Shown here: positions 23,300 through 30,298 of the stretch, one piece after another
Numbering within the stretch: position 1 is the first letter of the stretch
Layout: each line of letters begins with the position of its first letter
Assembly (NCBI GenBank): GCA_029227035.1
Contig: JAQXZD010000022.1
Span: 1-35,087 of the forward strand
Direction: 5' to 3'
DNA: 35,087 bases
Source: Lachnospiraceae bacterium
GTDB lineage: Bacteria > Bacillota > Clostridia > Lachnospirales > Lachnospiraceae
Program-made: the position numbers and the translations under genes
The notes under the pieces: model-generated
The model's database searches: none
The model's input: the letters and a program-made list of their open reading frames with translations, nothing else
What the model was told of the DNA's origin: nothing

Positions 23300-24709
23300 A
23301 TGAAAACAAAATTTAAACTAGCAGATGAAGCCTTCCAATTTGAAGGTAAAATGCCGCTTCGACAGGCAATTCCATTAGGACTTCAGCATGTTCTTGCCAT
23401 GTTTGTAGGAAATCTGACTCCACTGCTCATTATCACCGGTGCTTGTGGACTTGCCGGCGGCGAATTTGCAACTCTGCAGGTATCGCTTCTGCAAAATGCC
23501 ATGCTTGTGGCCGGTATCGTTACTCTGATTCAGCTCTTTTCCATCGGTCCGGTTGGCGGTAAAGTTCCTATCATTATGGGAACCTCTTCCGGTTTTATCG
23601 GCGTATTTAATTCGGTAGCAGCCAGTATGGGCGGCGGCGTGTTGGCGTACGGAGCCATTATGGGTGCATCTATAATCGGCGGTCTGTTCGAGGCTGTTTT
23701 GGGATTCTTTCTAAAACCGCTCCGCAAATTCTTTCCGTCCGTAGTAACCGGAACCGTAGTGCTTTCCATCGGTCTGAGTCTGATTTCGGTCGGTGTCAAC
23801 TCCTTTGGAGGTGGCAATAACTCTCCGGACTTTGGTTCTATGGAAAATCTTTTGCTGGCAATTTTTGTACTGACAGTCATCCTTGTGGTAAAGCATGCAA
23901 CCACCGGTTTCTTGAGTTCTTCTTCGATTCTGATTGGGATTATAGCAGGTTACATTGCAGCCGCTCTCATGGGAATTTTCCTTCCGACCACAGGCGTTAC
24001 GGCAGACGGAGTGGAATATACCAAATCATGGGTATTAAACTGGGACAAGGTTGCCCAGGCCAGCTGGTTCGCACTTCCGGATCTCATGCCGGTGAAGATT
24101 CGCTTTGATATGCGTGCCATCCTACCAGTTCTGATTATGTTTATTGTTACGGCAGTTGAGACGGTCGGCGATATATCCGGCGTAATCGTTGGCGGTATGG
24201 ATCGCGAAGCAACCGACAAGGAACTGTCCGGCGGTGTCATCTGCGACGGTGTCGGTTCCTCTTTTGCTGCACTTTTTGGAGTCCTTCCAAATACTTCTTT
24301 CAGCCAGAATGTCGGTTTGGTTACCATGACAAAAGTGGTAAATCGTTTTGCGCTGGCAACCGGTGCTGTTTTCTTAATTCTCTGCGGCCTTATTCCTAAG
24401 CTGGGTGCGCTGGTATCCATTATGCCTCAATCCGTTCTCGGCGGTGCAGCAGTCATGATGTTTTCTTCCATCGTAATCAGCGGTATTCAGCTGATTACCA
24501 AAGAGCCTCTGACTCCGCGTAATCTTTCTATTGTATCGGTTGCTCTTGGTGTTGGATACGGCATCGGTGCCAATTCTGCCATCCTTGCACAGGCGCCGCA
24601 GACTGTACAGCTGATCTTCGGCGGATCCGGTATTGTTCCGGCAGCTTTAATGGCAATTCTTTTAAACATCCTTCTTCCGAAGGATAAAGAAAAGGAAGAG
24701 GCTAAATAA
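23300..24709 (+). CDS. NCS2-family xanthine/uracil permease
   Basis: The product is 469 aa, a 14-helix NCS2 transporter. Hallmarks are QHVLAMFVGNLTPLLI near the N-terminus, AVETVGDISG (about residues 285-294) and GVLPNTSFSQNVGL (about 323-336). This is the purine branch with the Asn-Thr-Ser-Phe motif. GAAAGGG precedes the ATG. It lies 40 nt after the VanZ-like gene, with no room for a purine riboswitch. The neighbouring molybdenum hydroxylase suggests it imports xanthine or another purine. The stop overlaps that of the convergent NTPase-MocA gene by 8 nt. Base composition is higher in GC than upstream. Confidence 0.9.
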   Translation: MKTKFKLADEAFQFEGKMPLRQAIPLGLQHVLAMFVGNLTPLLIITGACGLAGGEFATLQVSLLQNAMLVAGIVTLIQLFSIGPVGGKVPIIMGTSSGFIGVFNSVAASMGGGVLAYGAIMGASIIGGLFEAVLGFFLKPLRKFFPSVVTGTVVLSIGLSLISVGVNSFGGGNNSPDFGSMENLLLAIFVLTVILVVKHATTGFLSSSSILIGIIAGYIAAALMGIFLPTTGVTADGVEYTKSWVLNWDKVAQASWFALPDLMPVKIRFDMRAILPVLIMFIVTAVETVGDISGVIVGGMDREATDKELSGGVICDGVGSSFAALFGVLPNTSFSQNVGLVTMTKVVNRFALATGAVFLILCGLIPKLGALVSIMPQSVLGGAAVMMFSSIVISGIQLITKEPLTPRNLSIVSVALGVGYGIGANSAILAQAPQTVQLIFGGSGIVPAALMAILLNILLPKDKEKEEAK

Positions 24710-25811
24710 AGAATTTTTGTAATCGTTCAAGGTCTTCTTTCCGGTCTATGTCCATAAGCTCCTTGGGGGTTTTTGCAGGGAATGTTTTTACCTGATCTTT
24801 ATATTTTTTCAGCAATACATTGCCTCCTTTTCCCTCCGGGAGATGGGCAAGTTCCTGAAATGTCCATTTGGGGAACAATACGGGAGCCCCGGCCTGATTT
24901 TGAATGCCAAGCTGCAGGATAACATCCGGGCTGTGAGCTGCGGAAATGGCCATTGCCTGGACTGTCTCTTGTAAAAGCAGCGGTTGATCACTCGGACAAA
25001 ACAGGCATCCGGTTATGGGAAGTTTTTGTGCCTCTATCCCAAGCCGTACCGTATCACTGCGCAAGGGCAGTTGATGAAAAACGGCTGTTATTTCTCGTTT
25101 CCGGCATAAATCTATAATTTCCGGATGCCTTGTCACCACCACGCGGTTTGCAAAAATGCCATCCGTGGTGTCCAAAATCCGTTCAATCAGAGGTTTTCCG
25201 CCGAAATCTGCCATCAGCTTATTGCTTCCAAATCGTTTTCCCAGACCGGAAGCCATAATCACACACCCAAGATTCCCATAAGGCCTATCCAGATCAATTG
25301 CAAAAACATCCGGACGATTGATCAGTTCTGTTAAAAATGGCAGATTCTGCTTCCTTACACAGGCAATCAGACGTTTCTCTTTCATCAGGTCTTTCAGTGC
25401 ATTTACATATGCCGGACAACCGGATTCCAGAAACCCAATCTCATCTATGGAAAACCACTCCGATGCATGATTCCTGCCGTTTTGAAGTGCCGGAATCCCA
25501 AGTTCGGTAAAACCTTCCGGCAAAAGCCGCATCTTGTTTTCCGTTCCCTGCAGTAGCTCGTCATATATGCCGATTGGTCGTTCTTTCCCCGTCAGATTCT
25601 CACGAAGATATACACCTTCGCCCCGCCGGACCCATGTCGTGATTCCCGGAACAAAAGCCTCGGAAATCATGGTCAGAAGTTTTCTGTGCAGTGTCGTCTT
25701 ACCGCTGCCTTTGCTTCCGGTCAGAAACAGGTGCTTCTTTTTACTGATCGCAAAAGATCTCCAGATAGATTCTGCGGTTGGCCTGTTCACATTTTCTTTG
25801 AAAGCTTTCAT
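24702..25811 (-). CDS. fusion of a THEP1-like NTPase and MocA-type molybdenum cofactor cytidylyltransferase
   Basis: The product is 369 aa. Residues about 25-175 are a P-loop NTPase of the NTPase_1/THEP1 type, with Walker A TGSKGSGKTT (31-40) and a Walker B-like WFSIDEIGFLE (119-129). Residues 181-369 are a MobA/MocA-like nucleotidyltransferase, with CVIMASGLGKRFGSNKLM (183-200) and a CPSDQPLLL metal site. MocA attaches CMP to molybdopterin for xanthine dehydrogenase-family enzymes, matching the enzyme encoded at 29032-32588. The ATG overlaps the end of the ModE-like gene by 71 nt and its ribosome site is poor, so a later start before the P-loop is possible. Confidence 0.85.
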   Translation of the reverse strand: MKAFKENVNRPTAESIWRSFAISKKKHLFLTGSKGSGKTTLHRKLLTMISEAFVPGITTWVRRGEGVYLRENLTGKERPIGIYDELLQGTENKMRLLPEGFTELGIPALQNGRNHASEWFSIDEIGFLESGCPAYVNALKDLMKEKRLIACVRKQNLPFLTELINRPDVFAIDLDRPYGNLGCVIMASGLGKRFGSNKLMADFGGKPLIERILDTTDGIFANRVVVTRHPEIIDLCRKREITAVFHQLPLRSDTVRLGIEAQKLPITGCLFCPSDQPLLLQETVQAMAISAAHSPDVILQLGIQNQAGAPVLFPKWTFQELAHLPEGKGGNVLLKKYKDQVKTFPAKTPKELMDIDRKEDLERLQKFFI

Positions 25812-26079
25812 ATTTTTGCAGCAATTCCTTTCCTTCCACAGTCAGCCGGCTTCCTCCTCCTGCTTTTCCACCGGTGCTTCTTATGATAAGTGTAACCCCC
25901 ATTGCCTCCTCTGCATGCTTCAGCAATTTCATTGCCTTGCTGTATGCCATATCCATGGATATGGCTGCGGCTCTTAAAGAGCCGGTCTCTTCCACCGCTT
26001 TAAACAGACGATAAGGTCCTTCCCCGAAAAACTTCTGGTGTTCATCATCTGTCAGATAAACTTTTGTCATTGGTTCCAT
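25741..26079 (-). CDS. ModE-like HTH regulator lacking the molybdate-binding domain
   Basis: 112 aa from the ATG that follows GAAGGAAGG; upstream codons lack a site. The HTH is that of the ModE N-terminal family: EETGSLRAAAISMDMAYSKA (about 30-49), a recognition-helix KAMKLLKHAEE and wing TGGKAGGGSRLTVEG (69-83). E. coli ModE has two C-terminal MOP domains that bind molybdate; they are absent, so sensing must be different. The gene is in the minus-strand operon with the ABC importer and the MocA fusion. A ModE-like palindrome at 28917-28940 in the promoter is the likely target. Confidence 0.85.
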   Translation of the reverse strand: MEPMTKVYLTDDEHQKFFGEGPYRLFKAVEETGSLRAAAISMDMAYSKAMKLLKHAEEAMGVTLIIRSTGGKAGGGSRLTVEGKELLQKYESFQRKCEQANRRIYLEIFCDQ

Positions 26080-26876
26080 GTTACGCCTTCCTTCTCTTTT
26101 AACATCACCAGATGTTTCATATTCTGATGATCCATGCATCGAATCAGACTAACTTTTCCGTAAATCTGCGAAAGTTGCGCTTCCATATTTTCAAGCGAAT
26201 CGGAAGCCGGATTTAAAATTCCTGTCACTTTTCCATCACGGAGTAAAAGAAGCCGGTCGCAATATCTTAGCGCCAGCTCCGGATCATGTAAAGTCAAAAT
26301 TGCCGCACGAGGTTCCTTCCGTACCCATTGCTTTAAAATATCCAGCATTTGATAGCGATATCGGAAATCCAACGCACTCTCAGGTTCGTCCAAAAGCAAG
26401 AGCCTGCAATCCGATACCAGTGTTCTTGCCAGAATGCAGAGCTGTTTCTGTCCTTCGCTTAGGGTAAGATAATTATCCTCTATGTGTTCTTCTAGTCCTA
26501 CCTGACAGAGCGCTGCCCGGGCTTTTTCCTGCATCTTTTTATCCGGCTGCTCCAAAAGTCCGAGCCTCGGATTATATCCCATAAGGACAACATCCATCGC
26601 CGAGATATCAATGGATATTCCGCTTCGCTGTGGAATATAACTGCAAAGTTTTGCAATTTGTCTCGGAGAAAGTTTCTCCAGAGAGATTCCATCCAGCGTG
26701 CAGTTTCCCTCATGGGGAAGCACACCACAGATGGCTTTCATGAGTGTTGTCTTGCCGCTGCCATTGGCTCCTAGTATTCCAAACAGCAATCCGGATTCAC
26801 AGAAAAAGGACACCGATTGAAGTGCCGGTTTTGCGCCATAGCCGGCCGATATCTGTTCTGCCTGAAAAAAGCTCAT
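26067..26876 (-). CDS. ABC transporter ATPase, BtuD/FepC/MolC type
   Basis: 269 aa from ATG 26876, which overlaps the permease stop (ATGA) and has GGGAGGA upstream. Walker A is GANGSGKTT (36-44), the signature is LSEGQKQL, Walker B is LLLLDEPESALD and the H-loop is LTLHD. It energises the FecCD-type permease. The 3' end overlaps the ModE-like gene by 13 nt. Metal-chelate, cobalamin, heme and molybdate importers share this type; context favours molybdate or tungstate. Confidence 0.9.
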   Translation of the reverse strand: MSFFQAEQISAGYGAKPALQSVSFFCESGLLFGILGANGSGKTTLMKAICGVLPHEGNCTLDGISLEKLSPRQIAKLCSYIPQRSGISIDISAMDVVLMGYNPRLGLLEQPDKKMQEKARAALCQVGLEEHIEDNYLTLSEGQKQLCILARTLVSDCRLLLLDEPESALDFRYRYQMLDILKQWVRKEPRAAILTLHDPELALRYCDRLLLLRDGKVTGILNPASDSLENMEAQLSQIYGKVSLIRCMDHQNMKHLVMLKEKEGVTWNQ

Positions 26877-27871
26877 AGGTTTTTCCTCCCTCTGACAACC
26901 AGACCAATGAGAAACGGTGCTCCGAGTAAACTGGTAAAAATACTGACCGGAAGTTCCGAAGCAGCAACGCATCTTGCCAGAATATCTGCACCACACAGAA
27001 TCACGCCTCCCATAAAACCGCTCAGGAGCATCGTTCCCATCCGATTGTTTTTTGTCATCAATCTTGCCGCATGCGGTGCCAGAAGTCCGACGAAACTGAT
27101 CAGTCCCGTAAGACTCACCACAGAAGCCACCGCAAGAGTGGCAGTAAGAAGGACCGCAAGCCGCAGTTTTCCAACCGAAACGCCAAGCATTCTCGCCTCG
27201 CTCTCTTCCGCAGACAGTAAAATCACCTGTCGATGCAGTCCAAAAAGCACTAGCAGGCAAAGAATACAAAGAATCATATTTTGCCCGATGGAGTGAATGC
27301 TGATTCCGCCCAGGCTTCCCATAATCCAGTATTCAATGGAAGCAAGTTCTTTTTCCGGATCCGCGGTCAGCTTTAATACCATTAGCACGGTCTGTGCCAG
27401 TGCATGTACCGCAATTCCCGCCAGTACAATTGTGCTGTTTTTTCCGCTTCGATCCAATGAGGATATCCCCAGCGCAGCAATCACTGCAAGCAAAGCTCCC
27501 ACAAAAGAGGAGACCGTTACCGCAACGGCACCTGACAGAAACAGAATTCCAACTGCCGCACCGGCACTGGCTCCGGATGCTACGCCAATAATATCGGGGG
27601 ATGCCAGCGGATTACGAAAAACCGTCTGATAGACAAAACCGGTAACGCCAAGCGCAAAGCCCCCGATGACTCCCACCAGCACACGGCTCAGACGAAGGGT
27701 AAGAAACACATTCAACTGTTTTTCATTTCCTGCCAGAAGTTCCGATACAGTCAATGGATATCTTCCTACAAATAGTCCGAGCAATGCCAGTAAAAGTAAG
27801 GTTATCCCTGCTACGATACAAAATATGGACGTTCTATTTTTCTGAGTATGAGAAATCATAGAATGTTTCAT
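26873..27871 (-). CDS. ABC transporter permease, FecCD/BtuC/MolB type
   Basis: The product is 332 aa with about ten membrane helices. Family motifs are LRLSRVLVGVIGGFALGVTG (about 59-78), NPLASPDIIGVASGA and GLISFVGLLAPHAARL. GAGGAATATT precedes ATG 27871, which lies inside the binding-protein gene (38-nt overlap), so translation is coupled. The fold belongs to type II importers. Confidence 0.9.
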   Translation of the reverse strand: MKHSMISHTQKNRTSIFCIVAGITLLLLALLGLFVGRYPLTVSELLAGNEKQLNVFLTLRLSRVLVGVIGGFALGVTGFVYQTVFRNPLASPDIIGVASGASAGAAVGILFLSGAVAVTVSSFVGALLAVIAALGISSLDRSGKNSTIVLAGIAVHALAQTVLMVLKLTADPEKELASIEYWIMGSLGGISIHSIGQNMILCILCLLVLFGLHRQVILLSAEESEARMLGVSVGKLRLAVLLTATLAVASVVSLTGLISFVGLLAPHAARLMTKNNRMGTMLLSGFMGGVILCGADILARCVAASELPVSIFTSLLGAPFLIGLVVRGRKNL

Positions 27872-28898
27872 AATATTCCTCTATTATCCGGTTGCAGTTC
27901 TCCTCGCTCATCTGCTCCGGATGTAAAACAGAAGCAAGCCATACCGAACCAAGGATTCCGCTTGGAACCGGGCTGTCCCATGCCTCTGCATCGCCAGGCA
28001 TCTGATAAACGTTTCCGCTTACTACTGCCTGACAGGAAGCCAGATTCGGATCATTTTTTACGTCATCACAGGTATACTCTGCATCAGAAGCCAGAATAAT
28101 ATATTCCGGATCCCATGCCAGCAGCTGTTCATAATCAATATACACCCAGTAAGTGTCTGTAATCTCATCCGCTACATTACTGCCACCGGCAAGCGCAATC
28201 ATCGATGACTGATACATATCACTTCCGGCTGTGGAAAGCAGGCTGGAATTTCCTGCCAGATATACCGTTGGTTTTTCTACATCCGAAAGGGTCTCGGCAA
28301 GATCATTTTCCGTCTGTTCTGTATAATCCAAAAGCTTTGTTGCTTCTTCCTGACTTCCGGTAGCTTCCGATACTAACTCAATCATCTCAGTAAGAAGTTC
28401 CTGATTTTCCGGATTTACAAGAATTACCGTAATTCCAAGAGACTCCAGAGTTTCTACGGAATCCTTCAGTTTCAAAGGAAGAATCACAAGATCCGGCTCT
28501 AATGCCGCACATCCCTCCATATCAAATTCCTTGGCTGTACCTACATTTGGCAGATCAATCAACTCCGGAGCACTAAGAGTATAAATTGGTCTTTCAGCTG
28601 CTTTTGCCTCAATCCCGACCAATTTCTCTTTCTGACCCAATGCAATCAAAAGACTGGTAGAGATGTAATATCCGCTGACAATTTTTTTCGGTTCCTTTTC
28701 AATCGTCACCGTCCGTCCAGCCTGATCTGTTACCGTAACCGGAAATACAGCCGCTTCCGTTTCCTGTTCCGGTAAGGCGGTACTTTCCTGTTGTGTTTCC
28801 GTGACACTTTCCTGCTGTGGTTTGGTGTTACTCTGTCCGCAAGCTGTCACTGACAGTGAGAGTACAATTGCTAAAAATAGTGCTAACATTCGTTTCAT
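27834..28898 (-). CDS. ABC transporter substrate-binding lipoprotein, BtuF/FepB/MolA type
   Basis: 354 aa with lipobox VTAC (Cys20), a Gln/Glu/Thr-rich linker to about residue 48, and a class III binding-protein fold. The N-lobe begins TVTDQAGRTVTIEKEPKKIV and includes LEPDLVILPL. The C-lobe includes DYEQLLAWDPEYIILASD and closes with a helical tail. The same family includes siderophore, cobalamin, heme and the H. influenzae MolA molybdate/tungstate binders. Neighbouring ModE-like and MocA genes and the ModE-like operator favour an oxyanion. GGAG precedes the ATG by about 10 nt. Confidence 0.88.
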   Translation of the reverse strand: MKRMLALFLAIVLSLSVTACGQSNTKPQQESVTETQQESTALPEQETEAAVFPVTVTDQAGRTVTIEKEPKKIVSGYYISTSLLIALGQKEKLVGIEAKAAERPIYTLSAPELIDLPNVGTAKEFDMEGCAALEPDLVILPLKLKDSVETLESLGITVILVNPENQELLTEMIELVSEATGSQEEATKLLDYTEQTENDLAETLSDVEKPTVYLAGNSSLLSTAGSDMYQSSMIALAGGSNVADEITDTYWVYIDYEQLLAWDPEYIILASDAEYTCDDVKNDPNLASCQAVVSGNVYQMPGDAEAWDSPVPSGILGSVWLASVLHPEQMSEENCNRIIEEYYETFYDFSYSEK

Positions 28899-28916
28899 TT
28901 CTTTTGTTCTCCATCT

Positions 28917-28940
28917 CGTTATTCTTTTAAAACTATAACG
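28917..28940 (-). promoter_or_regulatory. ModE-like operator over the importer start site
   Basis: The left half-site CGTTATTCT (28917-28925) and right half-site ACTATAACG (28932-28940) are separated by 6 nt. This gives the 9-6-9 geometry and CG-TAT outer bases of the E. coli ModE box. The outer six bases CGTTAT/ATAACG are perfectly inverted. The predicted minus-strand start (about 28936) lies inside, as in ModE repression of modABCD. Confidence 0.7.
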
Positions 28941-28942
28941 GG

Positions 28943-28971
28943 ATTATAGCAACGAAACCTTTTAAAATCAA
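28943..28971 (-). promoter_or_regulatory. promoter of the importer-ModE-MocA operon
   Basis: On the minus strand TTGATT (28971-28966), a 17-nt spacer and TATAAT (28948-28943) make a strong promoter. It lies in the 133-bp gap shared with the divergent xanthine-dehydrogenase-type operon, so the operator could affect both directions. No clear plus-strand promoter was identified. Confidence 0.75.
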
Positions 28972-29031
28972 GTCTTCTGTGCTATATTTGTTTTGATTTT
29001 ATTTACATAATAATAGAGGAGACATTTTTTT

Positions 29032-29832
29032 ATGATGACCATACAAAATTACATTAGGCCTCAGAGTCTCGAAGAAGCCTATATGTTAAATCAGAAAAAA
29101 AGCAATCGCATCATCGGTGGCATGTTATGGTTGAAAATGACAAACGGACTTGTTTCGACTGCAATCGATCTGTGTGATCTTGGATTGGATACACTGGAAG
29201 AAACAGATGACTCATTTTCTATTGGTGCCATGGTTTCTTTAAGGCAGCTGGAACTTCACGAGGGCTTAAATGCCTATACACAGGGTGCTGTTGCAAAAGC
29301 TTTGCAGGATATCGTCGGCGTTCAGTTCCGCAATATGGCTACCATAGGAGGAAGCATATTTGGCCGTTTTGGTTTTTCCGATGTACTTACGGTTTTTCTT
29401 GCTATGGATACTTATGTGGAATTATACAAAGGAGGCATCGTGCCATTACGTGAATTTGCTTCCATAAATCGGGATCGCGATGTTTTAGTCCGCATTATTG
29501 TAAAAAAGCATCCTGGCACTTTTACCTATCTTTCTATGCGAAATACCCGCACGGATTTTCCGGTACTCACCTGTGCGACATCCTGTTTTGACGGCGCATA
29601 CCACACAGTCATCGGCGCGCGTCCGGAGAGAGCCGTTTTACTGGAAGATATACAAGGAATTTTATCCGGTGGTATCAATCAACAAACTGCTTCCTCCTTT
29701 GCTGATTTTGCAGCAGAGAATATTAAAGTTGGAAGCAATGTTCGCGGAAGTGCCGCATATCGCACCCATCTGATACGGGTTCTTACAAATCGTGCTTTAC
29801 TGGAGCTGGAGGAAATGACGCATGGAAATTAA
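29032..29832 (+). CDS. xdhB: xanthine dehydrogenase-type FAD-binding subunit
   Basis: The product is 266 aa, a molybdopterin dehydrogenase FAD-binding (CoxM/XdhB) subunit. RNMATIGGSIFG (about 104-115) is the flavin-binding signature. The other flavin loop reads RIIGGMLWLKM where the family usually has GGTDL. GAGGAG is upstream of the tandem ATGs 29032/29035. It passes electrons from the 2Fe-2S clusters to an acceptor. Overlap with the next gene is 11 nt. Confidence 0.9.
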   Translation: MMTIQNYIRPQSLEEAYMLNQKKSNRIIGGMLWLKMTNGLVSTAIDLCDLGLDTLEETDDSFSIGAMVSLRQLELHEGLNAYTQGAVAKALQDIVGVQFRNMATIGGSIFGRFGFSDVLTVFLAMDTYVELYKGGIVPLREFASINRDRDVLVRIIVKKHPGTFTYLSMRNTRTDFPVLTCATSCFDGAYHTVIGARPERAVLLEDIQGILSGGINQQTASSFADFAAENIKVGSNVRGSAAYRTHLIRVLTNRALLELEEMTHGN

Positions 29833-30298
29833 AATAATATTAAACGGAAAATCCGTAACCGACCTGATTGATGCAGATACACTTCTCATCGATTTTCTTC
29901 GTTCACACGGTTGTTACAGCGTAAAAAGAGGCTGCGAAACTTCAAATTGCGGTCTGTGCACTGTCCTGATGGACGATGTGCCAATCCTTTCCTGTTCTAT
30001 GCTGGCAGCAAGAGCAGACGGTCACAACATCACTACCCTGGAAGGACTGCAGGAAGAAGCTTCCGAATTTGTCGGATTCATTGCCGATCAGGGGGCTGAT
30101 CAGTGTGGTTTCTGTAACCCAGGTTTTGTTATGAATACCATTGCGCTTTTGCGCGAAAATCCGGACCCGACAGACGATGAAATTCGCGCATATCTTGCCG
30201 GAAATCTGTGCCGCTGCTCCGGCTACGACGGACAGCTTCGCGGCATCCGCAATTTTCTGGACAGTCGCAACAAGAATGGAGGCACTCATGGAGAATAA
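29822..30298 (+). CDS. xdhC: xanthine dehydrogenase-type 2Fe-2S subunit
   Basis: The product is 158 aa with both clusters visible. The plant-ferredoxin-like set is Cys38, Cys43, Cys46 and Cys58 (CETSNCGLCTV). The helical-domain set is Cys95, Cys98, Cys130 and Cys132 (CGFCNPGF and CRCSGY). It links the molybdenum and FAD subunits. Overlaps of 11 nt on both sides show tight coupling in the operon. Confidence 0.93.
   Translation: MEIKIILNGKSVTDLIDADTLLIDFLRSHGCYSVKRGCETSNCGLCTVLMDDVPILSCSMLAARADGHNITTLEGLQEEASEFVGFIADQGADQCGFCNPGFVMNTIALLRENPDPTDDEIRAYLAGNLCRCSGYDGQLRGIRNFLDSRNKNGGTHGE

Noticed and set aside
25741-29000. Siderophore or cobalamin importer as first choice for the BtuCD-type system
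   Set aside because: The family allows it, but no cobalamin riboswitch or Fur-like box was seen, while a ModE-like box, a ModE-type HTH gene and MocA context favour an oxyanion.
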